Position numbers and translations under genes: made by a program. A DNA stretch of 64,000 bases from Limnohabitans sp. DM1. Its GTDB lineage: Bacteria; Pseudomonadota; Gammaproteobacteria; Burkholderiales; Burkholderiaceae_C. The stretch's first letter is position 1, and each line of letters begins with the position of its first letter. The DNA lies in assembly GCF_001269385.1 (NCBI RefSeq), contig NZ_CXOO01000022.1, positions 62,001-126,000 of the forward strand, in the 5' to 3' direction. This document shows positions 23,225 to 33,448 of this stretch, one piece after another. The notes beneath the pieces were generated by a model that was not told the origin of the DNA, made no database searches, and saw only the letters and a program-made list of their open reading frames with translations.

Positions 23225-24217
23225 TTATCGCTTTTCCAGACCTGCTGGTGGCCAGGCTTCGAGCTTCATGCCCAAAGTCAAACCACGCGAGGCCAGAACT
23301 TCCTTGATTTCGTTGAGTGATTTGCGACCCAGGTTAGGGGTCTTGAGCAATTCGTTCTCGGTACGCTGGATCAAGTCGCCGATGTAGTAAATGTTTTCTG
23401 CTTTGAGGCAGTTGGCCGAACGAACGGTGAGTTCGAGTTCGTCCACAGGGCGCAACAGGATCGGATCGAAACTGCCCGCACCACCACGCTGCGCTGGCTC
23501 GTTGAACGCAGACAATTCGCTGCCTTCGAGTTGTGCAAACACGGCCAATTGCTCGACCAAGATCTTGGCAGAGGAACGAACTGCATCTTCTGCCGTGATA
23601 GCACCGTTGGTTTCAATTTCGATGACCAATTTATCCAAATCGGTACGCTGCTCAACACGCGCGCTATCAACGGTGTAGCTCACGCGCTTGACGGGCGAGA
23701 AGGAGGCATCCAGAACAATGCGACCTAAAGCCTTTGTGGGCTCGTCAGCAAATCGACGCATTGTGCCAGGCACATATCCACGGCCTTTTTCAACCTTGAT
23801 CTGCATGTCCAGCTTGCCGCCATGTGACAAATTGGCAATGACATGCTCAGGGTTGATAATTTCAACATCGTGAGGTGTCTGGATGTCAGCAGCAGTCACG
23901 GCACCTTCGCCGTCTTTGCGCAAACTCAGTGTCACTTCGTCGCGGTTGTGCAACTTGAACACCACGCCCTTGAGGTTCAACAGAATGTTGACCACGTCTT
24001 CTTGAACACCGTCGATAGAAGAGTATTCATGCACAACGCCGGCAATGGTGACTTCGGTGGCAGAGTAACCGACCATGGAAGACAACAAGACGCGACGCAG
24101 CGCGTTGCCAAGGGTGTGACCATAGCCACGCTCGAAAGGCTCCAGCGTGACTTTCGCACGGTTGGCAGCCAATTGCTCGACTTGGATAGCTTTGGGTTTC
24201 AACAGATTGGTTTGCAT
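23225..24217 (-). CDS. rpoA: RNA polymerase alpha subunit
   Basis: 330-residue alpha subunit. The N-terminal assembly domain contains [27 protein letters not shown] sequence at about residue 20; after a flexible linker, the C-terminal domain (about residue 250 on) carries [20 protein letters not shown] and [16 protein letters not shown], which contact UP elements and activators. Normal length. It lies 100 nt behind rpsD. Confidence 0.99.
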   Translation of the reverse strand: MQTNLLKPKAIQVEQLAANRAKVTLEPFERGYGHTLGNALRRVLLSSMVGYSATEVTIAGVVHEYSSIDGVQEDVVNILLNLKGVVFKLHNRDEVTLSLRKDGEGAVTAADIQTPHDVEIINPEHVIANLSHGGKLDMQIKVEKGRGYVPGTMRRFADEPTKALGRIVLDASFSPVKRVSYTVDSARVEQRTDLDKLVIEIETNGAITAEDAVRSSAKILVEQLAVFAQLEGSELSAFNEPAQRGGAGSFDPILLRPVDELELTVRSANCLKAENIYYIGDLIQRTENELLKTPNLGRKSLNEIKEVLASRGLTLGMKLEAWPPAGLEKR

Positions 24218-24317
24218 TCAGACTTCCTCTCAATACCCCCGGTTCGTTACACCGGTAAGGCTGATGAAGCACCCGGCCCACAATGCCTTGTGCGCCGGGA
24301 ACGATTGAAACAACGAA

Positions 24318-24941
24318 TTAACGAGAATACAGTTCGACAATCAACGATTCGTTGATGTCTGCAGCGAATTCATCGCGATCAGGCACTTTCTTGAATGTGC
24401 CTTCTGCCTTGTCGGCGTTGACCTCAACCCAAGCGGGCAAGCCCACTTGCAGCGCCAATTGCAGTGCTTCGACAACACGGTTTTGCTTCTTGGACTTTTC
24501 GCGAACAGCGATCACATCACCGGCCTTGACCAGGTAAGAAGGGATGTTGACTGATTGACCGTTCACAGTGATGGCCTTGTGGGACACCATCTGGCGTGCT
24601 TCAGCACGAGTCGAGCCGAAGCCCATACGGTACACGACGTTGTCGAGGCGGCACTCCAACAGGCCCAACAGGTTGGAACCAGTGTTGCCCTTGCGGCGAT
24701 CGGCCTCAGCAAAATAACGACGGAACTGTTTTTCCAGAACGCCATACATGCGTTTGACTTTTTGCTTTTCACGCAGTTGCAGACCGTAGTCTGATGTGCG
24801 TTGACCCGAAGTACGACCGTGTTGGCCTGGCTTGGAGTCGAACTTGGACTTGTCCGCAATGGAGCGACGTGCGCTCTTGAGGAACAGGTCGGTGCCTTCA
24901 CGGCGAGAGAGTTTTGCCTTGGGGCCGAGGTAGCGTGCCAC
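24318..24941 (-). CDS. rpsD: 30S ribosomal protein S4 (GTG start)
   Basis: 207-residue S4, an early 16S rRNA binding protein and in E. coli the translational repressor of the alpha operon. It starts with GTG ([19 protein letters not shown]) and lacks the zinc-binding cysteines of the C+ paralogue. The S4 RNA-binding domain with [20 protein letters not shown] is intact. It is preceded by an 85-nt gap. Confidence 0.98.
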   Translation of the reverse strand: MARYLGPKAKLSRREGTDLFLKSARRSIADKSKFDSKPGQHGRTSGQRTSDYGLQLREKQKVKRMYGVLEKQFRRYFAEADRRKGNTGSNLLGLLECRLDNVVYRMGFGSTRAEARQMVSHKAITVNGQSVNIPSYLVKAGDVIAVREKSKKQNRVVEALQLALQVGLPAWVEVNADKAEGTFKKVPDRDEFAADINESLIVELYSR

Positions 24942-25026
24942 TTGATTTTCCTTTATGCAACTGCCGCATCAGAAATGCGGGAGCCAGGCGATGCAAGCAC
25001 GGCCTGGCGGTGGGCTTGGTTTGAAA

Positions 25027-25431
25027 TTAGATACGACGACGCTTCTGAGGGCGGCAACCGTTGTGCGGGACCGGTGTCACATCGGCAATCGAAGTGATGC
25101 GGATACCCAAAGCACCCAGGGCACGAACCGAAGACTCGCGACCAGGGCCTGGGCCCTTGATTTCGACGTCCAGGTTTTTGATGCCTTGTTCTTGTGCAGC
25201 ACGACCTGCTACTTCCGAAGCAACCTGAGCTGCAAAAGGAGTCGACTTGCGCGATCCCTTGAAGCCTTGGCCACCGGAAGAAGCCCACGACAATGCATTG
25301 CCTTGGCGATCAGTGATGGTGATGATGGTGTTGTTAAACGACGCATGTACGTGCGCAATACCGTCAGCAATATTCTTGCGAACTTTCTTACGGACACGTT
25401 GGGCGGCGCTGTTTGATTGTGCTTTAGCCAT
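25027..25431 (-). CDS. rpsK: 30S ribosomal protein S11
   Basis: 134-residue platform protein of the small subunit. Landmarks are [36 protein letters not shown] and the C-terminal [18 protein letters not shown]. It lies 19 nt behind rpsM. Confidence 0.98.
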   Translation of the reverse strand: MAKAQSNSAAQRVRKKVRKNIADGIAHVHASFNNTIITITDRQGNALSWASSGGQGFKGSRKSTPFAAQVASEVAGRAAQEQGIKNLDVEIKGPGPGRESSVRALGALGIRITSIADVTPVPHNGCRPQKRRRI

Positions 25432-25450
25432 GTTGGTCTCTTAATCCTGC

Positions 25451-25816
25451 TTATTTCTTCAGAGCCGCTGCGCCTTTGCGCGGACCCTTGCGAGTGCGAG
25501 CATTGGTGCGTGTACGCTGACCGCGCATGGGCAAACCACGACGGTGACGGAATCCACGATAGCAACCAATGTCCATCAAACGCTTGATGTTCATAGTGGT
25601 TTCACGACGCAGATCACCTTCAATGGTGAATGCAGCGATTTGATCGCGAATTTTTTCCAAGTCGCCGTCCGTCAGATCCTTGATCTTCTTGGAATAAGCA
25701 ATACCACAAGATTCACAAATCTTGCGAGCGCGGGTGCGACCAATACCGAAAATGGCTGTCAAGCCAATTTCAGCATGTTTGTGTGGCGGAATGTTGATGC
25801 CAGCGATACGTGCCAT
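25451..25816 (-). CDS. rpsM: 30S ribosomal protein S13
   Basis: 121-residue head protein of the small subunit, with the N-terminal [20 protein letters not shown] and the basic tail [18 protein letters not shown]. It lies 24 nt behind rpmJ. Confidence 0.98.
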   Translation of the reverse strand: MARIAGINIPPHKHAEIGLTAIFGIGRTRARKICESCGIAYSKKIKDLTDGDLEKIRDQIAAFTIEGDLRRETTMNIKRLMDIGCYRGFRHRRGLPMRGQRTRTNARTRKGPRKGAAALKK

Positions 25817-25840
25817 TTTCGTCCTCTAAAACTAGTTCAA

Positions 25841-25954
25841 TCAGCCTTGACGCTGCTTGTGGCGTGGATCAGTACAGATCACACGAACAACGCCTTTACG
25901 GCGAATGATCTTGCAGTTACGGCAAATTTTTTTTACCGAAGCAGAAACTCTCAT
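25841..25954 (-). CDS. rpmJ: 50S ribosomal protein L36
   Basis: 37-residue L36: it starts [20 protein letters not shown] and ends with [13 protein letters not shown]. The CxxC...CxxxxH zinc ribbon is complete, so this is the zinc-binding form. The gene is easily missed because of its size. It lies between secY (91 nt away) and rpsM; there is no infA in the gap. Confidence 0.96.
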   Translation of the reverse strand: MRVSASVKKICRNCKIIRRKGVVRVICTDPRHKQRQG

Positions 25955-26045
25955 GGTTCTCTCCTAAAACTCTTCGTTAACTTGGCATTGGGCCAGGTTG
26001 AAATGGTTGCTCCGCAAGCGGCGCAGAAAATCAATCTCAAATCAG

Positions 26046-27365
26046 TCAAGACTTGAAGCTCGCCTTCTTCAAAAGCGATTCGTATTGTTGAGACATCAAA
26101 TAATTTTGAACCTGGGCCATGAAATCCATGGTCACCACGACGATGATCAACAATGAAGTGCCGCCAAAGTAAAACGGAACATTGTATTTCAGAATCAAAA
26201 ACTCAGGCAGTAAACACACGAAGGTGATATAAGCCGCACCCACTGCAGTCAGTCTCAGCAGGATCTTGTCAATGTACTTGGCCGTCTGGTCACCTGGGCG
26301 GATGCCAGGGATAAAAGCGCCACTTTTTTTCAAGTTATCTGCTGTTTCGCGGCTGTTGAAAACCAACGCCGTGTAAAAGAAGCAGAAGAAAATAATGGCG
26401 GCGGCATAGAACATCACATACACAGGTTGTCCAGGTGCCAAAGCACTCGCTACATCTTTGAAAAATCTAACAACAACACTTTCAGAAGACCCTGAGCTGA
26501 ACCAACCGATTAAGGTCGCAGGAAGCAAAATGATCGACGAAGCAAAAATTGGGGGAATCACTCCCGCCATGTTCAGTTTAAGTGGCAAGTGTGATGACTG
26601 TCCGCCATAAACCTTGTTGCCCACTTGACGACGTGCGTAATTGACGAGAATTTTGCGTTGACCGCGTTCCACAAAGACCACGAAATAAGTGACCAACACC
26701 ACCACCACAATGATCATCATCGAGACCAATGGATTCATCGCTCCAGTGCGCACCAATTCAAACAATCCGCCCAATGCACTTGGCAAACCAGCTGCAATGC
26801 CTGCAAATATAAGTATCGAAATGCCGTTACCTAAACCGCGCTCCGTGATCTGTTCACCCAACCACATCAGAAACATGGAACCGGCTGTCAAACTCACTAC
26901 AGCTGTCATCCTGAAACCCATCCCCGGGTTGATCACCAACCCAGCAGAAGCCTCAAGCGCTACGGCAATTCCGAAAGACTGAAAGATCGCCAATCCCAAG
27001 GCACCAAAACGTGTGTATTGAGTAATTTTCCGACGCCCCGCTTCGCCTTCTTTTTTCAACTGCTCGAAAGCTGGCAAAACATAAGTCAGCAACTGCATCA
27101 CGATGGACGCAGATATGTAGGGCATGATACCCAGAGCAAATACAGTGAACCTTGACAAGGCTCCACCCGAGAACATGTTAAACAGGTTCAGTATGCCGCC
27201 CTGCTGACCATTGAACAACTGCTTGAGCTGCTCAGGATCAATTCCTGGAACAGGAATGTGAGCGCCTGCACGGTAAACCACCAGCGCGAGCAGCAAGAAT
27301 ACAAGACGGCGACGCAAGTCTCCGAACTTGCCTGTCTTGGCGATCTGATTAGCGTTGGTGGCCAC
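26046..27365 (-). CDS. secY: Preprotein translocase subunit SecY (GTG start)
   Basis: 439-residue ten-helix pore subunit of the Sec translocon. It starts with GTG ([20 protein letters not shown]). Landmarks are the plug region after [15 protein letters not shown], the block [18 protein letters not shown], and the cytosolic loop [20 protein letters not shown]. It follows rplO by 22 nt, the standard spc position. Confidence 0.98.
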   Translation of the reverse strand: MATNANQIAKTGKFGDLRRRLVFLLLALVVYRAGAHIPVPGIDPEQLKQLFNGQQGGILNLFNMFSGGALSRFTVFALGIMPYISASIVMQLLTYVLPAFEQLKKEGEAGRRKITQYTRFGALGLAIFQSFGIAVALEASAGLVINPGMGFRMTAVVSLTAGSMFLMWLGEQITERGLGNGISILIFAGIAAGLPSALGGLFELVRTGAMNPLVSMMIIVVVVLVTYFVVFVERGQRKILVNYARRQVGNKVYGGQSSHLPLKLNMAGVIPPIFASSIILLPATLIGWFSSGSSESVVVRFFKDVASALAPGQPVYVMFYAAAIIFFCFFYTALVFNSRETADNLKKSGAFIPGIRPGDQTAKYIDKILLRLTAVGAAYITFVCLLPEFLILKYNVPFYFGGTSLLIIVVVTMDFMAQVQNYLMSQQYESLLKKASFKS

Positions 27366-27387
27366 AGTGAGTCTCGCTATTCAACAT

Positions 27388-27819
27388 TCAAGCCAAGGAG
27401 CCACCAGCAGCTTCAATAGCTGCTTTGGCACCCGCAGTCGCACCAATACCCGTCAATTTGACTGCAGTGGCCAACTCGCCAGACTTGATGACCTTGACCA
27501 CCTTGGCAAGTTGAGGCACGAGACCTGCTTGCTTCAAAGCCAACAAATCCACCTCAGCCAAACCGAGCTTGCTCAGTGTTGTCAATGTGATTTCAGCATT
27601 GAATTTCAGCAAGTGCGACTTGAAACCGCGCTTGGGTAGACGACGCTGTAAAGGCATTTGACCGCCTTCGAAACCGACTTTGTGGTAACCACCCGAACGG
27701 GACTTCTGACCTTTGTGGCCACGGCCAGCAGTTTTTCCCAGACCCGATCCGATACCGCGACCTACACGACGTGCTGCGTGTTTGGCGCCGTCTGCGGGCT
27801 TGATGCTATTGAGTTCCAT
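27388..27819 (-). CDS. rplO: 50S ribosomal protein L15
   Basis: 143-residue L15 that starts [20 protein letters not shown], with the conserved [18 protein letters not shown]. Two consecutive ATG codons exist (27822 and 27819); AAGAGG is spaced better for the second, which also gives the family's usual N-terminus. It follows rpmD by 10 nt. Confidence 0.97.
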   Translation of the reverse strand: MELNSIKPADGAKHAARRVGRGIGSGLGKTAGRGHKGQKSRSGGYHKVGFEGGQMPLQRRLPKRGFKSHLLKFNAEITLTTLSKLGLAEVDLLALKQAGLVPQLAKVVKVIKSGELATAVKLTGIGATAGAKAAIEAAGGSLA

Positions 27820-27829
27820 CATCAGCCTC

Positions 27830-28012
27830 TTAGAGAACTTTGACCAGATAACTGATCTTGTTGATCATTCCGCGCACAGCTGGAGTATCTTGCAGTTCGC
27901 TCACCGAATTGAGCTTACGCAGACCCAGGCCACGAACAGTGGCACGGTGCGAGACTTTGGTTCCGATTGGGCTACGCACCAATTGGACTTTCACGATTGC
28001 TTGGTTTGACAT
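27830..28012 (-). CDS. rpmD: 50S ribosomal protein L30
   Basis: 60-residue L30: it starts [20 protein letters not shown], with [13 protein letters not shown] and [12 protein letters not shown]. Present in bacteria of this group between rpsE and rplO; 14 nt behind rpsE. Confidence 0.97.
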   Translation of the reverse strand: MSNQAIVKVQLVRSPIGTKVSHRATVRGLGLRKLNSVSELQDTPAVRGMINKISYLVKVL

Positions 28013-28026
28013 GTTCGATCTCCGGT

Positions 28027-28545
28027 TCAGACGAACAACTCTTCAACCGACTTGCCACGCTTGGCAGCCACGTTGGAGGCCGTTGTGCAATTGGACAAAG
28101 CGTCCAAGGTAGCACGAACCATGTTGTAAGGGTTGGACGAACCGTGGCTCTTGGCCACGATGTCGGTGATGCCGACCACTTCGAACACAGCACGCATAGG
28201 ACCACCAGCAATGATGCCGGTACCCTTGGGAGCTGGTGCCATCATGACGCGGGCTGCGCCGTGGTGACCGTTCACTGCGTGGTGAATCGTGCCATTTTTG
28301 AGGTGGACTTTGGCCAGGTTGCGACGGGCTTCTTCCATCGCTTTCTGCACAGCTGCTGGCACTTCTTTCGATTTGCCTTTGCCCATGCCGACTTTGCCGT
28401 CGCCATCACCGACCACAGTCAAGGCTGCGAAACCGAGGATACGGCCACCCTTGACCACCTTGGTCACGCGGTTGACCGCGATCATCTTTTCGCGCAGACC
28501 GTCTTCAGGACCGTCGCTCTGCGGTTTTGCTGTAAATTTAGCCAT
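28027..28545 (-). CDS. rpsE: 30S ribosomal protein S5
   Basis: 172-residue S5 involved in decoding accuracy. Landmarks are [37 protein letters not shown] and [16 protein letters not shown]. Its loop residues look wild type. It lies 17 nt behind rplR. Confidence 0.98.
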   Translation of the reverse strand: MAKFTAKPQSDGPEDGLREKMIAVNRVTKVVKGGRILGFAALTVVGDGDGKVGMGKGKSKEVPAAVQKAMEEARRNLAKVHLKNGTIHHAVNGHHGAARVMMAPAPKGTGIIAGGPMRAVFEVVGITDIVAKSHGSSNPYNMVRATLDALSNCTTASNVAAKRGKSVEELFV

Positions 28546-28562
28546 TTGTAACTCCGATCCGT

Positions 28563-28928
28563 TTAGAACTGCAGACCTGCTTCACGGGCTGCTTCGGCCA
28601 AAGCCTTGACACGACCGTGGTAAGCGAAACCTGCGCGGTCGAAAGCGACCTTCTCAACGCCAGCAGCTTTTGCTTTTTCAGCAATGCGCTTGCCAATGAC
28701 GGTGGCTGCAGCGGCATTGCCGCCTTTGCCTGCTGCACCCAGTGCCGTGCGCACTTCGGCTTCGGCGGTGGAAGCACTGGCCAACACTTTGGTACCACAA
28801 CCAGAAATAACGCTGGCGTAGATGTGCAAGTTGGTGCGGCTCACGGTCAAACGGGCTACGCCTTGCTGTGCAATGCGGATGCGTGTTTGTCGTGCACGAC
28901 GCAGACGCTGCTCTTTCTTGGTCAACAT
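28563..28928 (-). CDS. rplR: 50S ribosomal protein L18
   Basis: 121-residue 5S-rRNA-binding protein that starts [20 protein letters not shown], with [18 protein letters not shown] and the C-terminal [20 protein letters not shown]. It lies 11 nt behind rplF. Confidence 0.98.
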   Translation of the reverse strand: MLTKKEQRLRRARQTRIRIAQQGVARLTVSRTNLHIYASVISGCGTKVLASASTAEAEVRTALGAAGKGGNAAAATVIGKRIAEKAKAAGVEKVAFDRAGFAYHGRVKALAEAAREAGLQF

Positions 28929-28939
28929 GATGCAGCTCC

Positions 28940-29473
28940 TTATTTCTTCTTGGTCTCTTTGATCGTGATCTTCTCATCCGAATAACGGATGCCCTTGCCT
29001 TTGTAAGGCTCAGGTGGACGAACAGCACGGATCTCAGCGGCAATTTGGCCAACACGTTGACGGTCAGCACCCTTGATCACGATTTCGGTCGCGGTTGGGG
29101 TGGCCACCGTGATGCCAGCAGGCATGTCGATGTTGACAGGGTGTGAATAACCCACGGCCAGGTTCAGTTTGGCGCCAGCGGCTGCCGCTTTGTAACCCAC
29201 ACCGACCAGGTTCAGCTTCTTTTCGAAGCCTTTGGTCACACCAGTAACCATGTTGTTCACCAGCTGACGCATGGTGCCGCTCATGGCATTGGCTTCACGT
29301 GAATCGTTGGCAGGCGCAAAGCTGAGCTTGCCGCCTTCGTTGTTGACCTTGACCAAGCCGTTGGCGGCGATGGCCAATTGACCACCTGCACCTTTGACGC
29401 TGATCTGATCATTGTTGATGGACACATCCACGCCAGTGGGGATGGTCACAGGCATTTTTCCTACTCGGGACAT
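28940..29473 (-). CDS. rplF: 50S ribosomal protein L6
   Basis: 177-residue L6 with two similar domains: N-terminal [20 protein letters not shown] and C-terminal [20 protein letters not shown] followed by [13 protein letters not shown], the signature. It lies 16 nt behind rpsH. Confidence 0.98.
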   Translation of the reverse strand: MSRVGKMPVTIPTGVDVSINNDQISVKGAGGQLAIAANGLVKVNNEGGKLSFAPANDSREANAMSGTMRQLVNNMVTGVTKGFEKKLNLVGVGYKAAAAGAKLNLAVGYSHPVNIDMPAGITVATPTATEIVIKGADRQRVGQIAAEIRAVRPPEPYKGKGIRYSDEKITIKETKKK

Positions 29474-29489
29474 TCAGTCTCTCCTGCCT

Positions 29490-29885
29490 TTAAGCGACGT
29501 AGCACAGCACTTCGCCACCGACACCGGCTGCGCGCGCTTTGCGGTCGGTCATCACACCTTGGGGTGTGGTGACAATGGCGACGCCCAAGCCGTTCTGGAC
29601 TTGTGGGATGGCATCACGGCCTTTGTACACACGCAGCCCAGGACGGCTCACGCGCTCAATGCGCTCGATCACAGGGCGACCGGCATAGTACTTCAGGGCG
29701 ATTTCGAGAACGGACTTGCCGTCTTCGGTCTTGACTTGGAAGCCGTCAATGTAGCCCTCATCTTTCAGCACCTGAGCGATGGCCACCTTCACTTTGGAAG
29801 AGGGCACCATCACGGCAGCTTTAGCCACCATTTGTGCATTACGGATGCGGGTCAACAGATCGGCAATAGGATCACTCATGCTCAT
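29490..29885 (-). CDS. rpsH: 30S ribosomal protein S8
   Basis: 131-residue S8, in E. coli the translational repressor of the spc operon. It starts [20 protein letters not shown]; an AGGAG box about 8 nt upstream supports the ATG at 29885 over the internal one at 29879. The C-terminal [20 protein letters not shown] is typical. Confidence 0.98.
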   Translation of the reverse strand: MSMSDPIADLLTRIRNAQMVAKAAVMVPSSKVKVAIAQVLKDEGYIDGFQVKTEDGKSVLEIALKYYAGRPVIERIERVSRPGLRVYKGRDAIPQVQNGLGVAIVTTPQGVMTDRKARAAGVGGEVLCYVA

Positions 29886-29903
29886 GTTGTTCTCTCCTGC
29901 CGA

Positions 29904-30209
29904 TTACCAGCTGGCCTTGGTCACGCCCGGAATATTGCCTGCGAAGGCAAGTTCACGGATCTTGGCGCGGCCCAGACCAAATTGACGGAACGTACCGCGT
30001 GGGCGACCGGTGATTTCACAGCGGTTGCGTTGACGGGTCGGGTTGGCGTTGCGCGGGAGCTTTTGCAGACCCAGACGGGCAGCTGCACGCTCTTCATCAC
30101 TGCGCTTGGCATCGTTGGCAATGGCTTTCAATTCCGCGTATTTCTTCGCGAATTTGGCCGCCAGTTTTTCACGCTTGAGCTCGCGCTCGATCAAAGCTAC
30201 TTTAGCCAC
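29904..30209 (-). CDS. rpsN: 30S ribosomal protein S14 (GTG start, zinc-free form)
   Basis: 101-residue long form of S14: it starts [20 protein letters not shown], with [19 protein letters not shown] near the end. It lacks the CxxC-CxxC zinc motif of the short form. The start is GTG at 30209, with only 8 nt between it and the rplE stop. Confidence 0.97.
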   Translation of the reverse strand: MAKVALIERELKREKLAAKFAKKYAELKAIANDAKRSDEERAAARLGLQKLPRNANPTRQRNRCEITGRPRGTFRQFGLGRAKIRELAFAGNIPGVTKASW

Positions 30210-30217
30210 GTGACACC

Positions 30218-30763
30218 TCAGTTCTTGAAGGGGAAGCGGAAAGCCGCCAGAAGAGCCTTGCACTCTTCGTCAGACTTGGCCGTTGTGGTGATGCTGATGT
30301 TGAGACCGCGCAAGGCATCGACCTTGTCGTACTCAATCTCAGGGAAAATGATCTGCTCTTTGACGCCGATGTTGTAGTTGCCACGGCCATCGAACGCACG
30401 GCCTGAAATACCACGGAAGTCACGAACACGCGGCAAAGCCACGGTCACGAAACGATCCAGGAATTCATACATCTGAACGCCACGCAGAGTCACCATGCAA
30501 CCGATGGGTTGCTGCTCACGGATTTTGAAACCCGCAATGGCTTTCTTGGCCTTGGTCACCACAGGCTTTTGGCCAGCGATTTTGGTCAGGTCGCTCACAG
30601 CGTGGTCCATGACTTTCTTATCGGCCACGGCTTCAGACACACCCATGTTCAGGGTGATCTTGGTAATGCGAGGAACCTGCATGGGCGACGTGTAGCCAAA
30701 TTTGGCCGTCAGGTCAGCAGCGATTTTCTCGCGGAAGAGTTGTTGCAAACGTGCCATGCTCAT
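30218..30763 (-). CDS. rplE: 50S ribosomal protein L5
   Basis: 181-residue 5S-rRNA-binding protein. Landmarks are [38 protein letters not shown] and the C-terminal [18 protein letters not shown]. The ATG at 30763 overlaps the rplX stop by four bases; an internal ATG at 30757 (MARLQQLF) is the alternative. Confidence 0.97.
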   Translation of the reverse strand: MSMARLQQLFREKIAADLTAKFGYTSPMQVPRITKITLNMGVSEAVADKKVMDHAVSDLTKIAGQKPVVTKAKKAIAGFKIREQQPIGCMVTLRGVQMYEFLDRFVTVALPRVRDFRGISGRAFDGRGNYNIGVKEQIIFPEIEYDKVDALRGLNISITTTAKSDEECKALLAAFRFPFKN

Positions 30764-31080
30764 GCCACCTTGATTTCTTCGCCGCTGGACTTGTAAACGC
30801 GAACGCGTTTGCCGTCGTCTTGCAGCTTGATACCCACGCGATCAGCCTTGCCAGTTGCAGCGTTGAAAATCGCCACATTGGATTGGTGAATCGGCATGGC
30901 CTTTTCGATGATGCCGCCAGTTGCACCCTTCATCGGGTTTGGCTTGGCGTGTTTTTTGACGATGTTGACACCATCAATCAAAAGGTGCGAGTCGCTGGCG
31001 CGCGACGACACTTTCCCGCGTTTGCCTTTGTCACGACCTGTGATGACGATGACTTCGTCGCCTGTGCGAATCTTATTCAT
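30760..31080 (-). CDS. rplX: 50S ribosomal protein L24
   Basis: 106-residue assembly-initiator protein with the KOW segment [20 protein letters not shown] and [19 protein letters not shown]. It lies 9 nt behind rplN and overlaps rplE. Confidence 0.98.
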   Translation of the reverse strand: MNKIRTGDEVIVITGRDKGKRGKVSSRASDSHLLIDGVNIVKKHAKPNPMKGATGGIIEKAMPIHQSNVAIFNAATGKADRVGIKLQDDGKRVRVYKSSGEEIKVA

Positions 31081-31089
31081 GGCACGTCC

Positions 31090-31458
31090 TTACAGTACTT
31101 CAGGAGCCAATGACACGATCTTCATGAACTTTTCGGTACGCAATTCACGCGTAACGGGGCCGAAGATACGGGTGCCAATGGGCTCTAATTTTGCATTCAG
31201 CAACACTGCAGCGTTGCCATCGAACTTTACGAGCGAGCCATCGCCACGGCGAATGCCTTTGGCGGTACGAACCACCACAGCACTGTAAACCTCGCCTTTT
31301 TTGACGCGTCCACGGGGCGCAGCTTCTTTAATGCTCACTTTGATGATGTCACCAACACTTGCATAGCGACGCTTGGACCCGCCGAGCACCTTGATGCACA
31401 GCACGGACTTGGCGCCGGTGTTGTCGGCCACATCCAACCGAGTTTCTGTCTGGATCAT
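31090..31458 (-). CDS. rplN: 50S ribosomal protein L14
   Basis: 122-residue L14 that starts [20 protein letters not shown], with [20 protein letters not shown] and the C-terminal [11 protein letters not shown]. It is the first gene of this ribosomal transcript here; rpsQ, normally directly upstream in the S10-spc array, is absent and a 348-nt gap leads to glpD. Its own promoter must therefore lie in that gap. Confidence 0.98.
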   Translation of the reverse strand: MIQTETRLDVADNTGAKSVLCIKVLGGSKRRYASVGDIIKVSIKEAAPRGRVKKGEVYSAVVVRTAKGIRRGDGSLVKFDGNAAVLLNAKLEPIGTRIFGPVTRELRTEKFMKIVSLAPEVL

Positions 31459-31806
31459 TTCTTTATTCCCAACTTGTATTCTTTGCCCGCCAACCCAAAA
31501 GCCAACAAACAAGAATCAGTCTTGGACCCGTCATTCACGCAGCAAACCACTTGCTGTGCTTCTGTTTGGGCAGATACTTACGCTTTTTTGCAAAGCGAAG
31601 CCCACGATTGTGGCAGAAAAATTGTGTCTGGGCAATACTTTATTGAAGATTTTCTCCAAATAAATGATCTTCTTGACCCAGACCGCGATTGTGGTGGTCT
31701 ATCTCAGGACTTCGCAGGGTCTTAGTTCGCAGCGCCCCCCTAATTACCGAGCCGGCATGACGCTCAGCGCCAGATCTGCGCCCCCCACTTGTGTGGGACC
31801 CTTTTC
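31459..31806. other. Gap between glpD and rplN
   Basis: This 348-nt region must contain the promoter of the rplN-rplQ operon and the end of the glp transcript, both on the minus strand. I could not single out a convincing -35/-10 pair. A weak 5-bp hairpin (CCCAC/GTGGG, 31784-31797) follows glpD without a U-run. A plus-strand frame at 31474-31725 exists but is not supported as a gene. Confidence 0.6.
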
Positions 31807-33390
31807 TCACAGGTATTTTTTTGACAAGGCCATGAAATCGCCCAAATGGGGATCTTGCCCGGTTTCATCTCCTAATATGCTCGCGACCGCATCCGCCATG
31901 TCCATGGCCTGACGCGCATCCAGAAACAGTGCTCGCCAACGCCTTGCCAGCACATCCTCCACCGTCCATGCATATTCATGGTGGGCCGCATAACGCACCA
32001 TGGCTTCCGTCAGACCCAGCCCAAGCAGACGCTCGGCACCAGGACATGCGCGCACTTGGGCCTCTTCACTGCCGTAAAGGTGCCAGCCTGGCGCATCACA
32101 AACCCCAAAGCCGCCGAGTTCAGAGGTAGCACCCATAAGCAGATGATTTTGGCTGGACACCCCATCGCGCCGGGGCAAGACGCCGGCCTCAAAACATGCT
32201 TGCATGACATCCTCGGCCATGGAGCGGTATGTTGTCCACTTGCCACCTGTCACAGTGATCAAACCATTCTCATCCGTGACGATGGTGTGCTCACGGGACA
32301 GGCTCTTGGTGCCTGATTGGGGTTGATTCGAACCCACAAGTGGGCGCAATCCAACCCACAGGCTTTTCACGTCCGCCCGCGTCACTGGGCGACTGAGCAC
32401 CTTGCTGGCCTCGCTCAAAATGAATTCCAACTCAGCCTCAAAGGCCTGCGGTTCACGCGGCAAATCCTGCCTGGGGGTGTCGGTGGTCCCCAGGATCAAT
32501 GCACCCATCCAGGGCACGGCGAACAACACCCGACCGTCCTGTGTTTTAGGCACCAGCAAGGCATGCCGCCCTGGCATGAAATCACGGCTGACCACCAGAT
32601 GCACGCCTTGGCTTGCACTCACAATCCGCTCGGGCATGGCCTGCCCGGAATCGAGCAGGGATTGCTGGCGCACAGCGTCAACCCACACCCCCGCCGCATT
32701 GACCACTGAGTGGGCATACACACGGTAAGCACCTGTTTGCCGCTGATCTGTCAGCGAAAGCTCAAATCGCGAACCATCGGCCCGCAAAGCAGGCAAGCCG
32801 TGCACACGCTCCACATTCATGTAATTGAGTAACTGACCACCCGCACGCTCGATCGTGCGCGCCAAGGCCAGCGCCAGCCTGGCATCGTCAAACTGGCCAT
32901 CCCAATATTTGACGCCACCCTTCAAACCTCGAGATTGAAGACCTGGCAATGCCGCCAGGGTTTCCTGGACATTGAGCCACTCGGTCTGACCCAAGCCAGC
33001 TTTCCCGGCCAACACATCGTAAAGTTTCAACCCCAAGCCATAAAACGGCGTCTGCCACCAGTTATAGGAAGGCATCACAAAGGGCAAGGGCTGGGCCAGA
33101 TGCGGCGCCAGCTTCAAGACGGCGGCACGTTCGGCCAGCGCTTCACGCACCAAAGATATATTGCCTTGCGCCAGATAGCGCACGCCGCCATGCAGCAATT
33201 TGGTAGACCTGGACGATGTGCCTCCGGCAAAGTCATGCGACTCCAGCAGCAGCACTGAGAAACCGCGCAAAACCGCATCCAAAGCCACCCCCAGACCTGT
33301 CGCCCCACCACCGACGACCACCAGGTCATAGGTCGGGTGCGTGGCCAGGGTGCTCAGCAGTTCAGCGCGTTTCATAGTCAAGGCATTCAT
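31807..33390 (-). CDS. glpD: Glycerol-3-phosphate dehydrogenase, aerobic FAD-dependent
   Basis: 527-residue membrane-associated flavoenzyme that oxidises glycerol-3-phosphate to dihydroxyacetone phosphate and feeds electrons to quinone. The FAD-binding Rossmann motif VVGGGATGLG is at residues 25-34, closed by the acidic end LLLE at about residue 50; SSRSTKLLHGGVRYL is the second family signature and VTGGKWTTYRSMAED the C-terminal one. It is the last gene of the glpSTPQUV-D unit, 58 nt behind glpV. Confidence 0.97.
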   Translation of the reverse strand: MNALTMKRAELLSTLATHPTYDLVVVGGGATGLGVALDAVLRGFSVLLLESHDFAGGTSSRSTKLLHGGVRYLAQGNISLVREALAERAAVLKLAPHLAQPLPFVMPSYNWWQTPFYGLGLKLYDVLAGKAGLGQTEWLNVQETLAALPGLQSRGLKGGVKYWDGQFDDARLALALARTIERAGGQLLNYMNVERVHGLPALRADGSRFELSLTDQRQTGAYRVYAHSVVNAAGVWVDAVRQQSLLDSGQAMPERIVSASQGVHLVVSRDFMPGRHALLVPKTQDGRVLFAVPWMGALILGTTDTPRQDLPREPQAFEAELEFILSEASKVLSRPVTRADVKSLWVGLRPLVGSNQPQSGTKSLSREHTIVTDENGLITVTGGKWTTYRSMAEDVMQACFEAGVLPRRDGVSSQNHLLMGATSELGGFGVCDAPGWHLYGSEEAQVRACPGAERLLGLGLTEAMVRYAAHHEYAWTVEDVLARRWRALFLDARQAMDMADAVASILGDETGQDPHLGDFMALSKKYL

Positions 33391-33391
33391 G

Positions 33392-33418
33392 GCCCTGCGG
33401 TCATTGCAACCACAGGGC
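33392..33418 (-). promoter_or_regulatory. Hairpin between glpV and glpD
   Basis: Arms GCCCTG (33392-33397) and CAGGGC (33413-33418) with a 15-nt loop lie in the 58-nt spacer, just before the glpD start on the transcribed strand. No U-run is present. It may protect the glpV message or reduce glpD translation. Confidence 0.4.
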
Positions 33419-33448
33419 AGTTGGAGAACAGCTCAGGACTGTTGACGA

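Noticed and set aside
31474-31725. Plus-strand 83-codon frame between rplN and glpD with a fairly normal-looking translation
   Set aside because: No ribosome-binding site or recognisable family; it lies in the region that must hold the rplN promoter. It could be a gene remnant, but I cannot support it.
31784-31797. Terminator behind glpD
   Set aside because: The stem has only 5 bp and no U-run on the glpD strand, so I list it only as a weak hairpin.
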